NCBI GenBank assembly: GCA_937890045.1
Contig: CALBXV010000188.1
Span: forward strand, 1-14,287
Source: an uncultured archaeon
Lineage (GTDB): Archaea; Thermoproteota; Nitrososphaeria; Nitrososphaerales; CALBXV01
DNA: 14,287 nucleotides
Direction: 5' to 3'
Under the pieces are notes generated by a model. It made no database searches and was not told the origin of the DNA. It saw only the letters and a program-made list of their open reading frames with translations. Both the position numbers and the translations under genes were made by a program. Of this stretch, positions 11,401 through 14,287 are shown in pieces (positions within the stretch are counted from its first letter, which is position 1; the number at the start of each line of letters is the position of its first letter).

Positions 11401-11780
11401 CCCCCTGGAATTGGTTTGAGGACACTGCTGCTATGATGTTTGGAGATGAGAGAGAGCGTGATCGTGCTTTCTTTGGAACTTATCCTGCTCCACTACAACC
11501 ATTGCAAGTTATAACTCCGCCTGCTTTGAGATTATTACCTCCATTATTTAAAGGTATGGTAACAGATGATTACACTAGGTTATCTGAATATTATTTATGG
11601 ACAATGATTCCTTTTGGTAGAATATTGAGGGATGTTGTAGGACCCGGTAGTATCCTTGAAAATCCTGCTAGAAGTGTGGAGAAGCTCACTGGGCTACCTT
11701 ATATGGGCTTTGCTAGGACTTATAAGGCAGAGCAAGAGGAAGAGAAGCGTGGACCTCGAGGACTTTTGAACTATTTGTAG
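2469..11780 (+). CDS. Giant virion-type protein with a DPBB (two-barrel) RNA polymerase core
   Basis: A 3103-aa single reading frame. Residues 1-60 are acidic and polar. Residues 70-310 are Gly/Ala-rich and amphipathic, like membrane-active ejection-protein segments. Residues 835-912 are a Lys-containing block (E-D-G, K863, G-x-L-L-G-K879, S-S-A-K908) that may be the first catalytic barrel. R1220-T-P, H1248-P and D1259-L-D-G-D1263 form the second barrel with the three Asp residues expected to hold catalytic Mg2+. A helical block (residues 1330-1368, with M1347-L-G-I) and 1425-1440 (ending GSDPMDEAGL) follow, as in QDE-1-like polymerases. Residues about 1650-1800 are charged and coiled-coil-like. 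A compact domain (2575-2678) sits between linkers. Residues 2710-3103 form a C-terminal module with hydrophobic parts (2955-2992). The likely role is a polymerase packaged in the head and injected to transcribe early genes, by analogy with giant polymerases of crAss-like phages. Activity is inferred. The ATG at 2469 lacks an SD and probably depends on coupling. Confidence 0.9.
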   Translation: MALLPYAPPRPEEEQEEYSASAYPSFNPTLTSEQTQEYIKEYEENPRVFEPNILEVLGQHATHYKVPFAYNEEDQEASIGSVIKNIGQGFMEGFTTLPLAGKSKPTNEWEAIGSNLGHLAGFVGYIPGASLVTKLPRLAGIARAVKGRSLPMIAARAATEKAAKISNRVLNSAKGARAAASGDAISFLQKPLVKDLVEGSFHLGVASSVSSVWGGIDEMMKSFIGGAETGLAFRGIGNLIKGFGPQGDKALRALASSLYTGLPATQAGMTTPEQIYEYVLGAYFGMNEMPYHRRQGGKFIQQKVLRGKHEGKPLEAIPGWEKLDTVTQKWVEKQPAVVDRPLGLPVAGEVAGIFYDKDTGELITDPARIERGMLELAEKIETGETPFKKLVETDEQYVNKTEGTHDYSSENLDFEPVDIIKNKIKYYVDEHKAIYTVADKPDRGKRLEAYQNVQGKWNELIETFRANEKETGEGFIKEKGDHPEEFIRKYITKTYGVSTAEDYNFWRNWGNRQLREEFVPQMSVIQRNNGKYDTINMEDNVSYGKTERIIKEERKYVEDIWERANEMWGRPVPRGRAYKILDHVSVQSENISKRTGQYGVKDYSFKEWKERFSDDPQGEAAYLREKAKMNSFNYKMQDAEGYYYYGGKSDAQRQYFLRYHPALMNATPQMIKAKVRDIVKGAGGVKFLKALEKDRIEFINTYGVKSANVEGLTKKEASDLYNKAFLSNIYYTYEMNGKTIEASVGKVQPKDFADVFPSANNKVVGNAKAFNKRQQIWFTSGISATRSFMEKQEGLGAEDGTFRYIYVNDKDGTTSKEYQAALKKTDPAFNWKESEDGGVIGRSDWLEALNRDAGIPTDGGFNKSFIVSPSASQGALLGKYGVHRASPKIDAWMKKNNVHFIMNTSSAKQAGRRVAQDYELAGDELKFGPKGKDDAVIHQMPVGDVKTVYSEIASIETSLKDTRVPKQLLSNLTPYAWTNINTESIKDMYEAINQKAMIGEAEANALLERFTNDPIANEAMIETLIERMDGFGLPKLLEAMHGTSKPEQKFASQVYEKILKINREIESDKVLEGEITPDEAQESIREMYEFNAIHERLVRLLPDSLASQLHKFTNPIRGAAIRNFVVNQVTRPKLGNSGSFRFRIWDKEMQQRTDKEGNTSLLAKNDNIFFLDEGWKDLRIKTDFGKQDYTLSELWDAVRNKETGIPLAKAKEVLNAVVVRTPMDSLSGAQVLEFRGFTGVKGVSGLMHPRKTRALGGADLDGDKAAVFFGDEVHGMRKEWKKMYKDQADEYVLKNGSEASNKEAEYKDLFAEPDSGGVNEAMSNPALLFSSHRRQLASEAAAQGRGMLGIAVTTRASIVGAHAAVASLPARVEKVEVEPGQTLSINVPKGHYLYQIHTGYGKTRWVTAKALTDAKSLDAGRKSARAAVAVGSDPMDEAGLKGRGAFFDGMANQVFEWKAYHPKVIKGKLKLDTVETNKLNSDADYARAQRRKPIQLFQGANSALYGRHYQQKRRYYYNEVRDRLDAITDPSRMLIRDVKIKGRPTKRIRLYTPGFGEENRNTLLGKVAADVRQLDYGDSLFNRVDKRELAKIYVQHQADVEDGKYNWLQKALNRTSMRIPESDVVEDIFSRGLHTYDGYRRELNIDRWDLGLTPETNYTKRAAWLADYVKKGEDFLVNDMSDVVSFRLIRKYADQVGDQKRVLEIHKETERFKRKSDDFYRKSREGITAKGIQEEHKARGEEISEKESLRLYEAERDIAKEGESPIANKTKLDNMMKVYKSEILKTAAERNLFDQMMLGTFERGTAETVKTMKKTWSEESLASKPVQEYLATLEERSKQTHLSRVGFGSTAVSDASLKEYLNSYDKLFNKTAVRLTDKEIQRLGEEGQAAVDVKSIVDENGDRVKIQSINTNNLDRTEQKYIDEIAPFEGLTKGKLKKEEAELAASIIDHISNNFGKELIGVEFNKFVRGVMEKDMNAMTFRDWKAFNNYLQEIRDGSFLARHMGTMKHPERFPELAKRHQYLFPEAINKELMRYEIKRIETIGTFKDKRGNIVTGKVTKPTQIINEIRDLYHKSQERTSAVFDQNKKLMEDELGPYLYGLEDGSELYRVSGAMMERFGRVRMDDNLNKAPLGGYLAELNRELAGEPGKHKAAMSEYSRVFREAIKSSDWHNLKKKTYIVKHKIGKKTVTQSLSGFEVVERMIEQRTKQNERYHKWLTGDKVLADKYLGELESVLPEKGDKAVAKIRIKQLGELRDTFLKDVQKMSRLNEDIPMELGIDNLRKITRYLQIHQLAQEGKLASSGLVRALETVPSEIIGTGTIKYESYVPHMMFDRKEASESMLRYIQSIAKDPRYGDDVKKREYDLKSAIIRFKQLTGDWVSSDQLTESWNDVSKVLSGIGREKKALLDEGFNQFMKNRRVGNQFKRETHIGGWSYEPQAYETYVKNIIGSFNKQIAEIGARDATYQFRKDYIEKGVDKELVHRWGDYLDLYSQEAGGAPVNIPKHILNDPSYGVKGTAYAWFADNLWVKRMNRLREKLGLDKRKRKGPVTITQEAEEVAPIEYKWSRYAPTKEKYEVSTAGDKRFSALNARLEDGRTIEEHYQVDVKGYASIKEGKGKSPKDAGVNLYGEYKKLWNRWAKQNPDLINDLAGKAANKTLTDKFASTDVSQARALSEILNARAPKPKATPKKTITISGDVPKELDTLDFSSLRKFGQLEAKYQLASLLAHPKSMVANLYGGTVHTLISTGYENFKNARSIKYLKLKVNPEWDKMEDVYDWVKSHGVVEEFLMYEANINPQVQSKAWQRTINETVRALKNDPDIPDKNILRIASKNGISESIFNKAAWFMRRPERTLRRDAFVAHYLKASEKFGGMISDYNNPTLIEMAKKGVKGTQFLYSAPFRPAFSRSNVGKVYSRFQTWAWNSVRFRNDVLREAKIRGFNPGTDEFDRLKRLAVADMFMLGLANMFPYSIFEAALPSPWNWFEDTAAMMFGDERERDRAFFGTYPAPLQPLQVITPPALRLLPPLFKGMVTDDYTRLSEYYLWTMIPFGRILRDVVGPGSILENPARSVEKLTGLPYMGFARTYKAEQEEEKRGPRGLLNYL
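4971..6818 (+). other. RNA polymerase-like core region of the giant protein (residues 835-1450)
   Basis: This part holds all the polymerase-like signatures. In order they are: the E835-D-G block with K863, K879 and K908; the basic segment at 1118-1139 (R-N-F-V-V-N-Q-V-T-R-P-K then N-S-G-S); the N1165-D-N-I-F-F-L-D-E-G segment; the V-V-R-T-P strand at 1218-1222; DLDGD at 1259-1263; and the LGI helix and G-S-D-P blocks after it. The order (Lys-bearing barrel, then DxDGD barrel, in one chain) is that of single-chain two-barrel polymerases such as QDE-1. The DxDGD barrel assignment is strong. The first-barrel assignment and exact borders are my inference from short motifs. Confidence 0.7.
6243..6257 (+). 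other. DLDGD catalytic metal-binding motif of the RNA polymerase core
   Basis: The bases encode D1259-L-D-G-D1263, preceded by G-G-A and followed by K-A-A-V-F-F. The E. coli beta-prime equivalent is N-A-D-F-D-G-D-Q-M-A-V-H. In E. coli the conserved Arg of RAPTLH lies 35 residues before the first Asp and the HP pair 10 before. Here R1220 lies 39 before and H1248 lies 11 before. The DLDGD spelling is that of eukaryotic RNA-dependent RNA polymerases of the RNAi pathway. All three Asp residues are intact. Confidence 0.82.
10191..10502 (+). other. Compact domain inserted in the giant protein (residues 2575-2678)
   Basis: The segment begins Y-E-V-S-T-A-G-D-K-R-F-S-A-L and contains D-G-R-T-I-E-E, Y-Q-x-D-V-K-G-Y, G-K-G-K, L-W-x-R-W, L-T-D-K-F-A and S-Q-A-R-A-L-S-E-I-L-N. 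It looks like a globular domain, and I associate the pattern with small uncharacterised phage and bacterial proteins, though I cannot name a family. A basic stretch and acidic linker (about 2544-2573) precede it and a Pro/Lys-rich linker (2681-2697) follows it. This suggests it was inserted as a unit between the polymerase-bearing part and the C-terminal module. Its function is unknown. Confidence 0.55.
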
Positions 11781-11785
11781 TTCGA

Positions 11786-11864
11786 TTGAAAAGTGTTTGA
11801 AAAGTTGTGAACCAGGGAAAAAGTTTTGTAAAAACCGATTTCAATTTTTGAGCAAATTTTTGAA
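11786..11864 (+). repeat. Two pairs of 11-12-bp tandem repeats in the gap before the 515-aa gene
   Basis: The 87-base gap 11781-11867 contains TTGAAAAGTGT (11786-11796) followed directly by TTGAAAAGTTG (11797-11807). Further on, CAATTTTTGAG (11842-11852) is followed directly by CAAATTTTTGAA (11853-11864), ending just before the ATG. The spacing of about one helical turn could suit a DNA-binding protein or phage promoter. I see no well-placed -10/-35 pair and no hairpin with a T-tract, so the role is open. This is the only sizeable gap in the plus-strand block. Confidence 0.5.
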
Positions 11865-11867
11865 AAA

Positions 11868-13415
11868 ATGAGTCACGATAATAAGTTATTAACTCCAGCT
11901 AATACAGCAGCAGGATTGTTAGGGATGATAGGTCTTGCAGCTGGTGGGAAGACTGCTGCTAATGTTCTTTCTGATCCACATTTCAGACAGAAAGTATTAG
12001 ATAGTAATCAGAATTTTCTTAAATCTTTTTACAAGAGAGGTTTATTGCCTGCACCATTATTCCAAGCAAAGCAATATGCTTTAGCTGTTAATGAAGGCGT
12101 GAAAGGTGTTGCAAGTTTTGCTATGGATGCAATGAATTTTGGGAGTCAGCAAGCATATAACGAAACAGGATTAACTAATAGAACATATAATTCTTTTAAA
12201 AAACATTTAAATGCATTTGATAATGAAGTAGCTAGAACATTAGAAGAGCTGAGGGGATTAACTCCGGGCAGTAATGAATATAAAAAAGTATTATCTCGTT
12301 CTCGTAGGAATACTAATACTCTTGGTAAAAAAATGCATGCCAAGCTAACTAGTGACTATGCTAATCAAAAAATGATGGGAAAAGGCGTTAGATCACCTAG
12401 AGGTAGATCATATTACGCAATAAAAGGAGCATGGTGGCAAGGCAAAGAACATTATGGTAAGAGAGGACATGCTCCTTATGTCGATATATTTGCTAGTGCA
12501 AAAGAAGCTGCACAAGATGTGGGGAAAAAAGAATTGAAATATATAAAGGATATTTGGGGAGTAGGTAAAAAAACAGATGCTACAGGGAGGAAAATCCCTA
12601 TTAAATGGGTCAAATATGCTAATGTACCGGGATTACAAGATGCATATCATGGAGTAAAATTTCATAGACCATTTTATCAGGCAGTTTTAGGGTCTTTAGC
12701 AAAAGATAGGATAGTAGGAAAACCTTCATTTGATAAGTTTAAGAATGCAGCTATTGAGAGTGGATTGATTTTACCAGATGAAAGAAATATAAGAATGTTA
12801 AATAATAAAGTAGGATATCGGAGGATAGCAATAAACTTTTCTCCTTCTATGAAGCCTGTATATGATTGGGGTGGTTATAATGCAATAGGTATATATGATG
12901 AGGCAACAAATAAAATTAAAATAATCCCTTCTGATAAAAGAGATTTATTTTCTATGAAGGCAGGTAAGGATACAATGAATTATATGACTCCAGATGAGTT
13001 AGACCCTAATTCTTATGTGAAACAAGCTGAGAAATATTATGCAGAAGAAAAAGTCCCGAAATTAAACACGAAAACTACTAAGACTAATCCAGATTTTGTA
13101 GGAGACACAAGGAATAGAGGTAATAGGGGTATCAAGCCAACAGTAGTGACTACAACACAGACAGGAAAAAAGAAAGGTAAACCTAGAAATGTAACAATAT
13201 ATTCAAACCCACAGAATATTAATTATTATAGAAAGCTTGTGGATAGACATGAAGAGATATCAACATCTGAGTCACTTAAAAAATCGTCAGCTGCTTATAA
13301 AAAGAAATTTTTTCCAAAAAGAGCAATGATAGGTAAAGGATTATTGGCAGGATTGGGTGGAGCTGTATCACTAGCATTTCTTGCTAAAGAAATATATGAT
13401 GAGTTTAATGAATAA
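11868..13415 (+). CDS. 515-aa protein with hydrophobic ends, candidate virion protein
   Basis: I do not recognise a family. Residues 11-34 form a hydrophobic Gly/Ala-rich segment (ANTAAGLLGMIGLAAGG). Residues 40-180 are basic and polar. Residues 185-205 are rich in Trp, His and Tyr. Residues 315-365 look like a folded beta-rich part (A-I-N-F-S-P, then Y-D-W-G-G-Y-N-A-I-G-I-Y-D). Residues 395-445 are a Lys/Thr/Asn-rich linker. Residues 487-506 form a single hydrophobic helix (GKGLLAGLGGAVSLAFLAKE) followed by an acidic tail. No enzyme signature is visible. Two hydrophobic ends around a basic middle, and its position after the giant gene, fit a further virion protein or one that meets the host membrane, as inference. 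The ATG has no SD; the next in-frame upstream stop is TAA at 11829-11831, so little extension is possible. It may have its own transcription signal in the 87-base gap. Confidence 0.85.
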   Translation: MSHDNKLLTPANTAAGLLGMIGLAAGGKTAANVLSDPHFRQKVLDSNQNFLKSFYKRGLLPAPLFQAKQYALAVNEGVKGVASFAMDAMNFGSQQAYNETGLTNRTYNSFKKHLNAFDNEVARTLEELRGLTPGSNEYKKVLSRSRRNTNTLGKKMHAKLTSDYANQKMMGKGVRSPRGRSYYAIKGAWWQGKEHYGKRGHAPYVDIFASAKEAAQDVGKKELKYIKDIWGVGKKTDATGRKIPIKWVKYANVPGLQDAYHGVKFHRPFYQAVLGSLAKDRIVGKPSFDKFKNAAIESGLILPDERNIRMLNNKVGYRRIAINFSPSMKPVYDWGGYNAIGIYDEATNKIKIIPSDKRDLFSMKAGKDTMNYMTPDELDPNSYVKQAEKYYAEEKVPKLNTKTTKTNPDFVGDTRNRGNRGIKPTVVTTTQTGKKKGKPRNVTIYSNPQNINYYRKLVDRHEEISTSESLKKSSAAYKKKFFPKRAMIGKGLLAGLGGAVSLAFLAKEIYDEFNE

Positions 13416-13445
13416 TTCTTTCCTTCCTATTATTAGTTTTAAAGT

Positions 13446-13488
13446 AAAAAAAAAGAGAGATAACAGAGGTTGTTACACCCCTGTTATC
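13446..13488 (-). terminator. Rho-independent terminator of the minus-strand genes
   Basis: Bases 13459-13469 pair with 13478-13488 in an 11-bp stem with one A/C mismatch (GATAACAG with CTGTTATC as its base) and an 8-base loop. On the minus strand the stem is followed by TCTC and nine T residues (complement of A 13446-13454). There is no T-run on the plus-strand side, so it serves the leftward genes. The stop codon of the last leftward gene (13473-13475) lies in the loop. Confidence 0.85.
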
Positions 13489-13694
13489 CCTTGAACTACT
13501 ACATCTTCAAAGAAATCACATCCTTCTTCTACAGTACAAGGTTTGTCTGCAAAATCAGGATCAATGAATGTTACTAGTGCACTTATTTCTTTATTGAAGT
13601 GAAACATAAAGCCTGCACACGTATCATCTCTGGTATAGTTTGAGCAAGACTTCTTGGCAACTTTGGTTGTACGCGGGATTTCTTTTTTAATCAC
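13473..13694 (-). CDS. 73-aa protein with four cysteines, function unknown
   Basis: It starts with GTG (13694-13692). An AGGAGG sequence at 13705-13700 (minus strand) sits five bases away, which supports this start over any internal ATG. The protein is basic at the N-terminus and acidic toward the end. It has cysteines at 17, 26, 53 and 59 (C-x8-C and C-x5-C), which could bind a metal or form disulfides; this is a possibility, not a match to a known zinc-finger family. The start overlaps the end of the 124-aa gene by eight bases (TGTGATTAA), so the two are translated together. The last codons form part of the terminator stem. It is the final gene of the leftward set. Confidence 0.75.
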   Translation of the reverse strand: MIKKEIPRTTKVAKKSCSNYTRDDTCAGFMFHFNKEISALVTFIDPDFADKPCTVEEGCDFFEDVVVQGITGV

Positions 13695-14061
13695 AGTCTC
13701 CTCCTCGACAACCTGCTTGTCCCATTCTACTGCTTGTTTCTCTCTCTATTGCTTTTTGCATTTCTTTGTCTGTAGGTAGGTCAGGTGCGTCTTTACGAAT
13801 TGCATTGTTTATAGGGTCACCTTCTAAGTCATCGAATGATGCTGGTTTAGGAATATTTTCTTTTGATATTTTCTGTAAAATACTTTTAGCTAATTTTATT
13901 TCTTTCTCTATAAAATCCAATCCATCAGGACCAATATCAAGCTCTTTTTGTTGTTCTTTTAATGATAAAATTTCTTCAATTATTATTTCTACCATCAGTC
14001 TATGCTCTTCTTCAGTAATTCTTACCTTTTTAATTTCTTCGTCTAATGCTAATCTGTGCAT
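13687..14061 (-). CDS. 124-aa acidic coiled-coil-like protein, function unknown
   Basis: The ATG at 14061-14059 follows GGAG (14073-14070, minus strand) at a spacing of eight bases. Residues 6-70 are a long charged helix with regularly placed Ile and Leu (for example EIIIEEILSLKEQQKEL), broken by I-G-P-D-G at 43-47. This suggests a helical hairpin or coiled coil. Residues 71-100 are Pro/Asp-rich and probably flexible. The tail holds two cysteines (G-C-R-G-G-D-C-D). I recognise no family. A long open frame on the opposite strand here is serine-rich low complexity without comparable start signals, so I take the minus strand as coding. It starts two bases after the stop of the 58-aa gene and overlaps the 73-aa gene. 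Confidence 0.8.
   Translation of the reverse strand: MHRLALDEEIKKVRITEEEHRLMVEIIIEEILSLKEQQKELDIGPDGLDFIEKEIKLAKSILQKISKENIPKPASFDDLEGDPINNAIRKDAPDLPTDKEMQKAIERETSSRMGQAGCRGGDCD
13700..13705 (-). promoter_or_regulatory. Shine-Dalgarno that fixes a GTG start
   Basis: AGGAGG on the minus strand lies five bases before the GTG at 13694, within the C-terminal codons of the 124-aa gene (R-G-G). It supports the GTG as the true start of the 73-aa gene. Confidence 0.75.
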
Positions 14062-14063
14062 GG

Positions 14064-14240
14064 CTATATCTCCAATTTGTACTTGTCCCCATATTCCTGA
14101 GACATTCTAGCGACATATGTAGGGGTAACATAGTCCTTACGTATTATAACAGCTTTGATTATATGTTCTGCATCTTTAAGTCTCGCTTGTAATCGTTGTA
14201 TTAATGGGAGATCGAGTTTATTTATATCGGATTCTGCCAT
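14064..14240 (-). CDS. 58-aa small protein, function unknown
   Basis: The ATG at 14240-14238 follows AGGAGGT (14250-14244, minus strand), and the frame runs to TAG at 14066-14064. The product begins MAESDINKLDLPLIQRL and ends QEYGDKYKLEI. It is a charged, mostly helical peptide (RLQARLKDAEHIIKAVI at about 16-32) followed by Y-V-T-P-T-Y-V-A. No signal peptide or membrane helix is seen. The strong SD, the close fit to the next gene (two bases between TAG and ATG) and normal composition support a real gene. Its start overlaps the upstream gene's end by 19 bases. I cannot assign a function. Confidence 0.75.
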   Translation of the reverse strand: MAESDINKLDLPLIQRLQARLKDAEHIIKAVIIRKDYVTPTYVARMSQEYGDKYKLEI

Positions 14241-14287
14241 ATGACCTCCTCTGCTACTATGAAGGGTCCATCCTCATCTACATCTAC
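14222..14287 (-). CDS. 3' end of an upstream minus-strand gene (partial, last 21 codons)
   Basis: From the window edge only one minus-strand frame is open. It reads VDVDEDGPFIVAEEV, then I-W-Q-N-P-I and a TAA at 14224-14222. The other two frames stop within the first few codons. The acidic C-terminus contains the SD of the 58-aa gene (E-E-V codons), the same overlapping arrangement as the other leftward genes. The gene's start and identity lie outside the window. Confidence 0.6.
   Translation of the reverse strand, partial: VDVDEDGPFIVAEEVIWQNPI

Noticed and set aside
2469..11780. T7/N4-type single-subunit RNA polymerase as explanation of the giant protein
   Set aside because: Giant size and virion context recall the N4 virion polymerase, but I see no single-subunit polymerase motifs, while the DLDGD barrel signature is clear.
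11823..11835. Small hairpin GTTTT-GTA-AAAAC as a terminator after the giant gene
   Set aside because: Only five A/T-rich pairs and a three-base loop, with no T-tract directly after it; too weak to call.
11778..11870. Stop-codon read-through joining the giant gene to the 515-aa gene, which are in the same frame
   Set aside because: After the TAG at 11778 there is a second in-frame stop (TGA at 11787) and a TAA at 11829, so simple read-through cannot join them.
13766..14110. 114-codon plus-strand frame opposite the leftward genes
   Set aside because: Serine/isoleucine-rich low complexity with no SD; the minus strand here has well-spaced SDs, gene overlaps and natural composition.

Overview
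This window looks like part of the late (virion) region of a tailed bacteriophage. It is AT-rich and densely packed, with stop/start overlaps and no rRNA, tRNA, transposon or CRISPR structure. No gene has an obvious cellular housekeeping role. Several starts follow strong GGAGG-type Shine-Dalgarno (SD) sequences, so the host probably uses SD-led initiation. I cannot name the phage or host.

Plus-strand block (1-13415). The tail end of an upstream gene may be followed by four genes in one direction: a 287-aa Gly/Met-rich protein, a 527-aa protein with amphipathic and hydrophobic segments, a 3103-aa giant protein (two thirds of the window), and, after an 87-bp gap, a 515-aa protein with hydrophobic ends. 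Medium Gly/Ala-rich proteins beside a giant multidomain protein is the layout expected of internal virion (ejection) proteins carried in the particle and delivered with the DNA.

The main result is inside the giant protein. Residues about 835-1450 have the hallmarks of a two-barrel (double-psi beta-barrel, DPBB) RNA polymerase. There is a DLDGD metal-binding motif at residues 1259-1263. It is preceded by an R-x-P motif and an HP pair at nearly the spacing seen in bacterial beta-prime (RAPTLH...HP...NADFDGD). It is followed by a helical LGI block like that after the catalytic motif in QDE-1-type RNA polymerases. An upstream Lys-rich block (residues 835-912) is a candidate first barrel. The giant protein is therefore probably a virion-packaged RNA polymerase of the QDE-1/YonO/crAss-like-phage class, not the T7/N4 single-subunit class. 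A separate domain of about 100 residues appears inserted near residue 2575 between low-complexity linkers, followed by a C-terminal module with hydrophobic stretches.

Minus-strand block (14287-13473). Converging on the virion genes is a tightly coupled set of small genes: the end of an upstream gene, a 58-aa protein, a 124-aa coiled-coil protein and a 73-aa four-cysteine protein. It ends at a clear intrinsic terminator whose stem-loop contains the last stop codon. Functions are unknown. The only gene-free stretches are the 87-bp gap at 11781-11867, which carries two pairs of short tandem repeats, and the convergent gap of about 57 bp at 13416-13472.
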